From Fomes fomentarius (Eukaryota; Basidiomycota; Agaricomycetes; Polyporales; Polyporaceae), in assembly GCA_022606135.1 (NCBI GenBank), contig JABYQN010000011.1, positions 1,116,001 to 1,180,000 on the forward strand: a DNA stretch of 64,000 nt, given 5' to 3'. The position numbers were made by a program, and so were the translations under genes. The notes beneath the pieces are model-generated. The model was not told the origin of the DNA and did not search any database. It saw nothing but the letters and a program-made list of their open reading frames with translations. Shown here in pieces: positions 34,956-46,100 of the stretch; positions within the stretch are counted from its first letter, which is position 1; each line of letters begins with the position of its first letter.

Positions 34956-36690
34956 CTACAACAGCACCAACATCGCCAGCGCGCCCAGCGCCGACGCCAG
35001 CCCGAAACTGAGCCTCGCGGTCGCAGCAGCGGCGTTGCCGTCCGCGTCGTTCATCGTGGCGACGAACTCGTTCCCGCACGCCGTGTTCACGATGTTCGCC
35101 GCGGGACCGTACGTCGTGCGGAGCTTCGCGCTCACCGCGCCGTCCTTCGCGTACGTGCTCATGACGCTCTGCACGCAGGGCGTGCAGCTCGGCACGGTCG
35201 TGTTCGGCAGCGCGAGGCCCATCGGGAGCTGGTAGAGGTACAGATCGGACGGGTGCGTCGACTGGGCGGCCTCGACGTAGCAGTACGTGTCCGTTGCGCT
35301 GTTCACTTGACACCCGACGTCGCGCATGAAGCTGTACGATTGAAGGCCTGAGAGAACGCGTGAGTAACCAGGCCGTCCAGTAAACTTGTGAGAGCTAGCT
35401 CGGCACGACGACGGTGACGATGAAAGACGACGTGAATACTCACCGGCGACGGCGTCGCTTACGAGCGCGTTGTCCGCATCGATGTCCTGCTTGCACGCGC
35501 TCTGGATGCTGTCCGCGAACCACTGCATGTTGGCCGCGCAGGTCTGCGCGCTGTATTCGGTGTTACACGTCCCCCAGATGATGACATTGAGTTCGGTCGT
35601 GTTCCGCTGGCTCTGCTTCGATCAGAAAAACACGAGAATGTTAGCACACGGCGTCGCGGAGATAGCTGTCAAGCCAAAGGTACCCCGCGGGAGAACCGAG
35701 GAGCCGCGTTCCGTTACCCTTCCAGAACGCAGGATGCATCAGACATGGCAGAAGAGCAGGCGGATGTCTGGAGCATCAAGATGGCATAACGGCTGTGCGA
35801 AATTTGAAGAAAGAAGCCAGGTCATCGGGTCTCAGAGGCTGAACGAGACCATACCACGGTCCCCCGGTTCTCCCCACCTAGTAACAGGTGCACACTCTGC
35901 CGTCTGAGTGTAGGTCCACGACGAGGGGCAGGGAAGCGCGGTACACGAGCCAAGGTCACAAGACTACGAAAGGGAGATCGAATAGACTCACTGTGATGAA
36001 CGCGTTCGAATCACCGACGAGGAGTGAGAATGGGCGACACTTGCGGAACGCAGGGGAGAGTGTCATGTTCGTCATGAAGCTTTCACAGCCTACGGTGGAA
36101 AAGTTGGGCGCAAAGGTAGAGTCGAATGGCTGGGGGAATGGCGTCGGAAGGACAGGCGCGGACCATGGGACCTTGGTGTCACCTCCGCTCACAGACGTCG
36201 GGGCGGCCGTTGCAGTCGGATTGAGGGAGAGATTGGTGCCGGTGGGTTTTGCGTTGTCGACGGTGGTAGCCTCGGACGTAGCGGGAGCGGGGTCCGGCGC
36301 AGCATGGCGCTTGTGCGGTGTCCAGTCCTTCACTGCAGCCCATTTTGGAGTGCGCGCAGAAAGCACATCAAACGCGGCTGGGTGGGTGAGATATCGCGTG
36401 GAGAGGGCGATGAGGACGAGGATGAGAGGAACGAGTACCACTGCCCATCGTGTACGCCTGCCGACACGTTTCTTCTGCTGCAGCGCATACATGTACGGAT
36501 CCTCCTTGGGGGAGAGCGGCGTCTTGTGGCCCTGCGGAGGGTGGGACTCTGGAGAAGAGCTCCTCGAGCTGCGGGACGGTGGAGCTAAGAAGGGGTCCCC
36601 GACATGGAGCTTGAGCGATGGGTCTGATGGGGACGTGGACGTGGTTCGATGGGGACGTCGTGGATCGGGCGATGGGGGCGGGGTGAACAT
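34956..36690 (-). CDS. Cys-rich surface protein with membrane anchor, DUF7729-like
   Basis: Exons 36690-35992, 35612-35444 and 35347-34956 total 420 codons (419 aa). A cytosolic Pro/Ser-rich N-terminus leads to one membrane segment (WAVVLVPLILVLIALSTRYL, about residues 83-102). A Thr/Pro-rich linker follows, then a Cys-rich ectodomain (VGCESFMTNMTLSPAFRKCR, PFSLLVGDSNAF, VIIWGTCNTEYSAQTCAANM, LQSYSFMRDVGCQVNSATDT, YCYVEAAQSTHPSDLYLYQL, CTPCVQSVMSTYA). The last residues are hydrophobic (LGALAMLVLL), as in a GPI-attachment signal. This arrangement fits the fungal family annotated as DUF7729; I assign it from memory of its Cys pattern. Function is unknown, probably cell surface. Confidence 0.75.
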
Positions 36691-39582
36691 TTGACGTGCG
36701 GGGGGCGAATAGGGAAGGAATGGTATGGTGAAGAAACGAGCGTGAGGACGAAAGGAAGGACAGATGCGGGCTCAAGCTGCAAGAATAGGGCCTTGGGAAG
36801 GGGGCGGGCGCGTGTCCGGCGGTGAGTTCTTGAGATGGACGGGAGCGCTCCCTGTGTGGGCGATGCTGTTTCAAATCGAAAACGAGTTGTGAGCAAACGC
36901 GGACACCCAAACGAGACCGCAAGAGCGTTCGCGGAGGCCAAGGGTGGTCGGGGCGAAAGCGGAGACCGGAGTCGGGTGTGGTCAGGCTGAGAGAGCCTTT
37001 TGAGCTCGAACCATGAGCGGAGGGAGGAGAGACGGCTGAGGATTCGAAGGGGGACATGGTGCGCCTCCGCTACAACTCGACGACGTCCAGGCACCCACAA
37101 CTCTTTTGGAAATCGCTTCGCCGCCCTGGCCCAGACCGCTCCATCCGGCACACACCAGTGGGACCCGGCGTCTCTTCCCTCCAATCAGCACCCTCCGCCT
37201 TCGCCATCGAGCACAGATTCGATCAAGCACCGCTCCGCCGCCCAACCACCGCCGCCAAAGTTCACTCTCTAACACTCTTTCAAATGGATGTTCGCCCGAC
37301 GCCAGACATCCGCATCATCCCCCGGTCCTTGACCCCCTGAATATTCTCCACTTGCGCGCGCAAGTCCTCCTCGCCTAGCACCATCGTCTGGCGATCTTGG
37401 CATCGCATTCTGACCACGCTTGATGTAAACCCGCAGGCCTCAGCTGCAGATGTCTGATATTCGAATCGTTTTCTTCTCTCAGAGTCATCGGGCTTCGTCA
37501 GCGAATGATGTGAAAAGGTGCGTACAGCTTCGCAAGACGATGGTACCTAGCCATGTGGCTATACAAAGATCTATCACCGATCCGTTTTCACGAACGAACG
37601 CAGGTGCTGAGTCGACACAGGGTACACGTTGCAGACCACCAGGGCATGAAGCTGTTCATTGCACTGGGCAGAGACGTCGCACGCGTTAACCATAGGTGCG
37701 TAATAGAACGTCGCGTGGTTTGAAGATACGCACTAGACTGATGATGACGCACGGAGCCAGGCGGGACGTTGAAGTGATGTGTACGCAATCCAGGCGAGAG
37801 TGTTGTTCGAAGGCTGCCTCTTCAAGTGATTGAAACGCTTCGTTGGCAGATCCCAACTCTCTACCCGGTTTTGGTTTGGGATCTTGAGCTTGTTAGCTGA
37901 CTGCGTCGAGGCTGCAAAAGCGAAGTTTCACGGTACCGGTTGACTGGTGGTCAAAAACCGGTCAAGTTTCAACAGACGGCAACTTTGCGGCCAGTAAGTA
38001 AGCGATTTGGTAGACGACAAAGAGTGTTTCGAAATCACACTTGCCAGTCATTCCTCGGGGTTTTGATGGTACGCCATTTCAAACTAGTATTTCCAACAGA
38101 GGATCGCTACCCCTGGCCGCGTGGTAATGTTGGTGTATAGGTCAGCTCTCCTACATCGACCTCCACGAGTCTCCCTGACTCTCTGAAAGTCGGAGGTGGA
38201 CTGTTCACGATAACTTAGCTATTCGTAGCTGGAGCAATCTACACGCTGATACACGCAGAGTGCCCGTGCATTGTATATAACTTGTGCTATGCGACTCGAA
38301 GTCGGTGCCTGTCAATGGCATCGCGCGCTGTATATATCCAAGTACGGCTATAAGCAGTGAGCACCATCCATCCGAGTCCGCTGTGAGAGCTCGGCGCAGC
38401 ATGGTGCCATGTGACAAAGAGACGGAGTGGCAGTGGCCCTGGGGAGCAGAAGGGAGCAGAATGTATACTCATACCCGTCGCTTATACGTGCCTACGTCAC
38501 TTTGATACTGGGGGATCAGAATATGTAATCGGTCCCGCAGTGCCTGGGAGCGGGATGAAGTGCAATCACACTTGCGTCTGTGCTGCGTTGATTTCGAATT
38601 GCGTCATGGTTTGTCCCGGGAGATGTTCTGTGTCTGATGTGGACAGGGCCAACACAAGTGTGCAGATGCCATTCAGAACTCCCAGAGTCTCGCAGCTGCC
38701 CTCCCCCCGCCACGATTACGCATACGGGTAAGCGAAGGATTCTGAAGTGACCCTGTGCAGACAAGTGCTTGCTTCGGGGGATGCGATCGTACGGGCTGTT
38801 AAGAGGCTGCAAGCCAGTCGCTCAGGGTACTAGTAGAGATTCTCAATCTGTGATTCTACAAAGCTGCGTTCAAGTGAGCGCAGCGCTGCTGTTGATCGTG
38901 TCACTTCCACCTTCGAGGGAGAATCCCAAGTCGAAAGCAGAATTCCGGCGACACGCCGACCACGCCCGTCGCTGGCACCGCGACGAGTTCGTGAAGTGCG
39001 GGGGACCGCTGCATCGCGCGTTGGGATATTTGAACCCAAAGGTAAGTAAGTGCGTACTTCTCTAGCTTCCGGCTTCACTTCGGACACGCAAGGGACGGGG
39101 CAAGTGATCGCCTTCAATCCCCTTATCAGCTTCCAAGTCGGGGTCGGAGTAAGTGCTTACAAGGTGCGTCGCATGCAGGTCAGACTCCGCATTGATTCAT
39201 TTCCGTATGAGCTCGGATGTTGAGCAGGCGTCCGGCGTCGCCTGAGCTCATCTACTAGTACGTCACGGAGACAATTTTATATAAATTGTTCAACCTGCTC
39301 TGCAAGGATGTAGACATTATCGAGATACCACACCTGAGCAGTGAGGACGATGGTGGATGAGGCGACGTATGTTCAACAGGGATGTTCAAGATGCACCCTC
39401 AACACACCTACTTGAAGAGTGTGAGAACCTCTGGACTCTTCAGGTAGGTATGCTCGGGTGGTGGGTCATTCGCGCACTTGTAATGCAAGCAGACAGAATG
39501 CTAAGTCGAATCAACGTGGGTAGTATCTGAAACGGCCCACCTAGGGGACGACTTGCCCTCGGGTGATGCGGTTCCAGCGGTT
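36691..39582. other. Intergenic, 2.9 kb
   Basis: Overlapping open frames at 36700-37280 are arginine/serine-rich on both strands with no domain and are probably the 5' region of the DUF7729-like gene. The remainder is lower in GC with no coding signal. A palindrome at 39271-39289 is noted. Confidence 0.5.
39271..39289. repeat. Perfect 7-bp inverted repeat around TATAT
   Basis: ACAATTT TATAT AAATTGT. An AT-rich palindrome about 310 bp past the 3' end of the DUF7918-like gene; role unknown. Confidence 0.7.
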
Positions 39583-40982
39583 TCAGTCGCTCAACGTCAG
39601 GTCAACCACTCCATCCGACTCCGCAAAGCTGAGCTTCGGAGATGCGCGTCGCTCCTCCTTCTTCACCCGACTCGATCCACCGGATGAAGATTGCCCAAGA
39701 GACTTCTTCTTCTCCGCGCGGTTCAGCCTCTCCTGAATCTGCTGCAGTTGACTCTAATAACGTGCGCGTGAGACGCGGCTCTACTGAGCGACCCACACTA
39801 TCCCGCGCGAATGGAGCCTGAAGACCGACCTTCAACAAGTCCACGTCGTCCTCGTCGTCTGATGCTGGAGCCTTCACACGAGTTGTGGCACTAGCGCTAG
39901 TTTCTGCGTTTGGGGATAACATGAGACGGGTGCGTTTCGCGGGCCTGCCAGAACGGTCCTCTTCGTCGCTGTCTTCGAGCTCGATGACATGGCCCGGGGC
40001 CTCGGATGTGTTGAGAGTCTGTGAAGGGGCAGCTGGTGATCCTTGCAGCAACAGAGGTGCGATTCCTTGGGCTTGTAAGAGAGCTGGCAACATTTGCATC
40101 GAACGGGTATGAGTCTCGTGATAAATTTCAGGAAGCCATGGAAAAAGCGCACCAAGAGGCCTATACCGAAAGAGGAAGACTGCGATGTAACCTTCCTTGC
40201 GATCGACAGGAGAGTGCTTCCACCGGCTCGCCGGCCGCGGCTTCACTGATACTGATGCTCCCAACCTGCAGGTAGCACGATGTTAGTTCATCTATCATGA
40301 TACTGATTGAAAGATGGTGAATGCGATTGGACGTACGAGACTCGATGTGTTCCTGCCTTCTTCGAGCGTTCGTGCACCGGCCCAACGCCACTGAATTGTG
40401 TGTAGGTACGAGGTGCAGGTAGCGCTCTTAAAACGCGACAAACGCGGTTGACTTTGACTCTGATAAGACCGAGCTCCACGATGGTCTGTGAGTCCATAGT
40501 TACGTCTTCATCTATAATCACAGGAGTTCACAATGGGATAGTTGCATGTGGTGAATCGATCAGTACGATGAATTCCACGGGAGAGGGTAGTGTCGCACCT
40601 GTAGTCAATAGTGTGGCAAACTGGAGCGGAAGCTCAGTAGTCGCATTCGGTCTATGCCCCTTCAAAGAGGCTTCCCCCCCTTGGCGGCACACAGAAGCGT
40701 CGAATGAGGTGCCATCGAAGTCTGGAGCAAACCGCAGGAAATGGTCAGGGTGGAGTTCAGCACGATTGTTGTGATAATGCAGTGCGAAGCTCTTGGAAAC
40801 AAAAAGTCTGTTTCAGCTTTCTTGATGTGGTGAGGTATGTAATGCATAGCACCGACATTGCCCGCCTCACTTGGTACGAAGCAAGAGATCGTCTTCCCAT
40901 CGTTGCCCTCTATCTTGGTAGAGTACTCGGGTAGTGGTTGCCCATCGCAGGTAATCCACACTTTGCAGCCATGCAGTTGCAT
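39583..40982 (-). CDS. DUF7918-like protein with SUMO-interaction-like motifs
   Basis: ATG 40982 starts MQLHGCKVWITCDGQPLPEY, then KTISCFVPSEAG. Further exons at about 40825-40599, 40511-40337, 40265-40153, 40083-39830 and 39753-39583 carry APDFDGTSFDASVCRQGGEA, VGPVHERSKKAGTHRVSLGA, DRKEGYIAVFLFRYRPLALL and QAQGIAP. These follow the order of the fungal domain annotated as DUF7918. After the domain come VIELEDSDEEDRSGRPAKRT (acidic patch plus a likely nuclear localisation signal), a coiled coil (LKSQLQQIQERLNRAEKKK) and the terminal VVDLTLSD. VIELEDSDEED and VVDLTLSD both look like SUMO-interaction motifs. All joins are in phase except the first: between SEAG and LFVSKSFALHYH the frame is off by one base, so the first intron is uncertain or the gene is damaged there. 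Confidence 0.72.
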
Positions 40983-41582
40983 CTGAAGTAGGCCAGGGAA
41001 GGACTCGCCACTGCCAGTGTACCTACGCAGTGGGTCGTTGTTCGAGTTTGAACGTCAAAGTACTCCTTCGGAGCGGGCCGGGATAGAGGCGCCCATGTTA
41101 CGTCACGTCGCGGGAGTCGTTTGGTCTCACGCTGTACCGCCTTCGATTTAAATGTTCGATTAAGTTGCTGCCCCGCTCTCTACCTGTGCTTCACTCCGAT
41201 CAGGATAAGAAGTCCCATTGTCAAGTTACCTCTGAACGCAGGCGGATTCCGTCTCCAAGTATGTACTCTACATATGCGAAAGGGCTGGGCTGTTCTTCCT
41301 CTGGCTCTTCGAGTCGACAGGATGATGACAACTAGTACAATCCAAGGTGCATGTTATCCGAAGTTGACCACCTTCCATTCCACACGCTGACGACCATCTT
41401 ACAGTTGCCTGAGATGGGCTGCCGCCTTATCTGCTAACAATAGGAACCTCTCACTGAACTTAATACCCAACCCACTTTGTTTGGTGCACAGCCGGCTCGC
41501 CACCCCCTGGATATATAGTCAGTGTCTGTGGGCTCCCACCCTGCTGTGTCCCCACACCCACATTGTGTTTTGCGTTGACAGG
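40983..41582. other. Divergent intergenic region
   Basis: 600 bp separating the DUF7918-like and transmembrane genes; it holds a TATA box at 41512. No gene is seen. Confidence 0.55.
41512..41518 (+). promoter_or_regulatory. TATA box of the transmembrane protein gene
   Basis: TATATAG lies 71 bp upstream of the ATG at 41583. Confidence 0.5.
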
Positions 41583-43013
41583 ATGCTTCTTGCTCTCATA
41601 CTTGCTGCCGTGCAATCCCTGTTTCTGTGGATCCCGACGACAAGCACGCAGAGCACCGAGGCAGTATGCCAGAAGCAGTTCGACTGGGTACTACCTCACC
41701 ATGAACTTGTACATGGAGGTATGCATAAACTGACTATTTCTATATTGGCAGATGACGAACTCTGAGGGCCAAAACCCGTGCCTTGTTACCTCCTGGCTTT
41801 GGTTACCGTGCTATGGACCAGCGTGTATGTACCCCGGTTTTACAGAACTCAGGCTCGTGAATCGTCGTACTTGAAACTTGAACTTACGGTTCGGTAATAG
41901 ACAGCGACGTTTCGGCCGCTCACAGTCCGGACTGGATCTACGATGGTCCACAAGACACAGATGAATACGGTTCCACAGCGTGCGACTGCAATACCGTATC
42001 ATATTCAACTTTCACTGCCTGTGCGGTTTGCCAAGGAGTCAATATTCCCCCGTAAGACTCGATACCTATAAATGTCATCTCGAGCTCTGAACAGTTCATC
42101 GCAGGTGGCCGATATACAAGACCAATTGTAACAATGTGTTTGTAGCGACGTACGCACGACATTTCTCTGTGTTGAACGATCGAGGCTGAGTGAATGTGAC
42201 TAGATATCCCGAGCCAATCCCGGATGGCACTGCGATCCCTGCTTGGGCCTTCTTAGACGTCACCGTACGTTACACCTATGCCTGCTTCATTGATCGACAA
42301 CCAAGGTTCCGTTCCACACCTCTTACAGAGAAGTAGTATTTTCAACATCACCGCCGCGAAGGCCCTGGCGATGCAACGTTAGGTTTCATACATCACAGAA
42401 CTTTGATCGCTCATTGATTATTTCCAACAGATGTTCCAGATGTCACCGCGAACTCTTCTCTTTCTACATCATCAACAACGGACCCCTTGCATTCGTTAAC
42501 CGCAGTACTATCTGTCACCACCGCTATAGCTCCGTCTTCCACATCTGGCGGGGCGGTGATCGGAGGTGCTACTGGGGGCAAGCGCAGTGGCAGTATCATC
42601 GCACCCATCGTGGGCGGGTGCGTCGGCGGCGCTCTAGGGATCTTGGCGATAGGCGCATTCGCATTCTACATCTCACTCCGCTACCGCAAGGCTGGCAAGG
42701 GCTCCCACAAGTACGGCGTATCAGGGGCAGCATCTGCAGAGCCGCCGACGTCCATATCGCACAAAAGCGCTAGTATCGGCATGCTCTACGTGAGTATATC
42801 AGAGCTTCTTCACCGTGCGACTTGCGGTCTGACGCGATGGCTCCTTCACGTCCTCCTTAGGATGCGAACGACCCGCGAACATTCCCGCCGCCCTTCATTG
42901 CCCCTAACGTCTCCTCGTCCGAAGTTTCGAGCCTTCCTGCTGTCCGAGGGACAGCCGCAAGAGTCGGTAACGAGCCCCTGATCTCGTTCTACAAAGGGTT
43001 TCCTCAGCTGTGA
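41583..43013 (+). CDS. Secreted-type single-pass transmembrane protein, basidiomycete family
   Basis: Eight exons (41583-41687, 41752-41824, 41901-42051, 42105-42149, 42204-42264, 42329-42377, 42431-42789, 42861-43013) close exactly to 331 aa. A signal peptide (MLLALILAAVQSLFLWIP) is followed by a Cys-rich ectodomain: FDWMTNSEGQNPCLVTSW, DWIYDGPQDTDEYGSTACDC, NTVSYSTFTACAVCQGVN, ATYPEPIPDGTAIPAWAF and LDVT. A Ser/Thr stalk and one membrane helix (IIAPIVGGCVGGALGILAIG) come next, then a basic stop-transfer and a cytosolic tail. This layout recurs in many Agaricomycete membrane proteins of unknown function with a stalk/TM like yeast Mid2-type sensors. A cell-surface role is inferred. The exon 6 donor (GTTAGG) is weak. 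Confidence 0.82.
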
Positions 43014-46000
43014 GGGAACTTCGTGCAATGTCTTGCCCTTCGTGCACGCCCCAGGTCGCGTCTGACCTCTGTTCCGGGGTGGCGCTCACCTTCACTGGGA
43101 CGGTGTGATATTTGATCCTGGACCGATTCTAGGATATTCTTTGTTCATGGAACACATATAGAAAGTTACCTGTCTCTGTCTCTGAATCTGGTGATCGATT
43201 TCACTGTACGAATACCAGACCCTTCGAATGTCCTTGCGAACATGTATCTGCTGGGCCGTACGAGTGAAGGTTGGTGGTCCGAGATAACGCGCAGCATGTA
43301 GTTGCCCTATGATTGCGATATCTTCTTCCCTTCTTCCTGTCGACAGTAGACTCACGTTTATCATGAGAAGCCTACTTCCAGGAGTCTCAAGCCCTTCTCC
43401 CGGGTGTTGAACAGGATGCTGTCCTTATCGCAAGACAATCTAGTATCACTTTGACCACAGGACTATGTAGAACTTATGCTTAACAGAGACCTGCGCTACC
43501 CTATCGTTGTCCGGCTTGTAGTCGATGTGTCAGCGTGGCTTCTTATTGCATGACTCGGAATACCATCTGCCACATCAAGACTGATTTTCGCTCTGCGTTT
43601 TCTGCCAGTGCATGCATGCTCCTGCAGTCCACTCTTCCTTCCAGATATGTAAATCCAAAAAAAAACGATACCGCAACTCATTCTCGGATTCAGGTGGAAT
43701 CACTGAAGGTCGCTACGACGGGACCGGCTATCTGAAACCCGCTGCGACTCCACGTACTATTAGGATGAGTGCTGCACAGATTGACAGAATCTAAATTTGT
43801 GTTACCGGATGCATCAGTACCTTCGTTCTACATGAAGAAAGTCGGTTATCAGTCCCTGACGACACGACTGATCATACCCGTACCCAATATCGCGACTCGG
43901 AATATATGCGACCAGCTTAACATCATGTCGAAGGGATTTCATTCGCCATCACGTATAGAGAAGTCGTAGGCTAGCGCGCAATAGACATCAAGGCGGACCC
44001 TCACGGCCTCACACGTTCTATCAACCATGCGATGCCACGAGCCTGAGACCTCGCAGGTAAACTAACAATTGTACTGTACCGACTCCAAGCTTGTGAGCCC
44101 TATTCACCATACACCTTCGCACAATGAAATTGAATTCCCACACAGTTGCCCAATAAAACTGATCATACATAGTACTCGGGCCCGTGACAATACTGGGACC
44201 AAATCGTAATACCAATCGAACTGCTCGATGACCAACTCCAATAGAACGATCTTGCTCCCTCGTCGTGACCTCCTCGTAAGGAGGGCACGACCCAGATAAC
44301 CTGGATTGATCGGAAGTTCCGACTTCGTCAACGTACCCTCCACCGCCCTATGCAACGTTGCCCTGACCACGCGCAGTCGCATCAGCGCGAGCCCACATCC
44401 CCAGCAATATACCCACAATCATATCCGGCCTGTCTGGTCATGGGTACTAGTGATCTCGATCGGCATCCGACGGCTTGAGAAACAAGAACCTGTCAAGAAC
44501 CCAACGCGATCGAGCCAACTTCGAGCTGAATCCGAGTCTCACGTTGGCCAACTCATGTCCTGAGGGCTATCCTCCATCGTGCTCTCTCTCCACCTATGCC
44601 CCATGACTGTCAGCGGCTGTGAGTGACGCTTCTTCTCTTCTCACTGCCCGAACGAATCGCGCGAGGCATGCGCACATTCTCCAGCTGCAATCGCAGCAGC
44701 GTATGAATGGCGCCCGAGAACTTCACTTGAAGAAGCTCAGAAGCCGAAACTAGAGCCTCACGAGTGTCCCTTAGTACCTCTTGAGCTCGGGAAGACGAAA
44801 TACCCCATTCCCGTGGCAATTAATCTTGTCTAACGCTCGCGGGAGTTTAGCGGCTACTAGTATCGTTTGAGTAAGGTTACCTTGTTCCCTATAGTAGGTA
44901 TCAGTTATCGTAAGGGCTACGGCAGGCTGGAGAGCATGAACGAGTCACTTGCCAGTGATCGAACAATATGGCGTCCACCACTCGGGGTTGCAATGCATGC
45001 GGCACACATATCGCAACCCGAGATCACAAGACCGTTTCGTTCTGACAGGCAGACCTTGCGTGTCAAGTGAGGGAGTGGCAGATGGCGAGGGGGGTCGAAG
45101 TTCGACCTGGCGCCTCCTTACCCGAGTGTGACCGGAAGGCGAGTACGAGATGGGTAGTTGTAGCCCTGAAGTTATGCCGTACGGCGTGAATGGCCTGCAG
45201 GACAAGAATATCACGGTTCGCACATTGAAGAACCGTGATCATGGCCGAGACCTGGCTTTGTACAAGTCTTACTCGTCAGCCGTGTTATTAAGAACCTTGG
45301 CACGTGGAGGTTCGCTGTTCGTGGCGACGCATCGTGGTGGTCACTGAAGAACCGATACCGAGGAGAAGATGCCAAATAGGCATATGAACGACTTCTACTG
45401 GAGCGCAGTAGGGGTGACCCTGGAGACGGCAGGACTCCTCTCTCAGCATGATACCATTTCTGGTTATCTGGCCGCCCTTGGCGCGATACCGTCAATGTCC
45501 ATGAGCTAGAGGTGTAGTATTGTTTGTGATATCGAGCGCGGATTGTTTGCTGATGCGTGGTCGAGACCCCAGTGGCGTCTCATCTTGTCAGAAACGGATG
45601 CGTGACGGCTGTTTAGAGACAAACCACAAGTTCCAGGACCTTTTCAAGCAAAACCCAAGTATTGATCGCCAAAGCCTGCAGCTTAGCCACTGGCAGGAGT
45701 GCCAAAAGCTGGCACTGCCAAGTTAAGTTGATGCCACTGCTGTTCAAAGGCGTGATCGTTGGGATTCGAGATGGGGGAGAGAAAGGCGTGATGTCATCCG
45801 CTAGAGCTCCTTTCGCGGTAACGACTTGCGGTGATAGCAGGAGCAGGTGTAGCAAAGCAAGTAGCAAAGGTAATAAAATAAAGAGTCCCGGCTACCACTA
45901 GTGATGACGCGTTGCGTGACGTGATGCGCTCTGTTTATGTGTGACGGTACGCGTCGCGACGCGTTTGTTTGTCGCTGCTTTTTATGGTAAGCGCCCCGCC

Positions 46001-46100
46001 GCCGACGTCGTCGACAACAACCACCATCCCTCCCGCCTCTCTCGTCTGTACATCTCCCTATGCCTCTAAGTCGCTGGTATAGTCCTGAAGACGCGTGAAG
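43014..46100. other. 3.1-kb gene-poor region upstream of EXO1
   Basis: No supported gene. Base composition is less GC-rich than in neighbouring genes. Two minus-strand frames (44104-44418, 45613-45867) look partly hydrophobic but have no ATG-led coherent gene model. The right end is the EXO1 promoter with MCB motifs. Confidence 0.5.
45907..46096. promoter_or_regulatory. Cluster of four ACGCGT (MCB) elements upstream of EXO1
   Basis: ACGCGT occurs at 45907-45912, 45949-45954, 45959-45964 and 46091-46096; the last ends 4 bp before the ATG at 46101. ACGCGT is the binding site of MBF (Mbp1/Swi6; Cdc10 complex in fission yeast), which activates G1/S genes including DNA-repair functions. Four copies in 190 bp is far more than expected by chance (about 0.05 for a random hexamer). 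Confidence 0.7.

Noticed and set aside
36700..37280. Overlapping 90-230-codon frames on both strands
   Set aside because: Mutually antisense, Ser/Arg/Pro-rich, no domain; likely 5' region of the DUF7729-like gene.
45613..45867. Leader-like hydrophobic minus-strand frame (LLALLHLLLL)
   Set aside because: Opens with TTG rather than ATG and has no coherent downstream exons.
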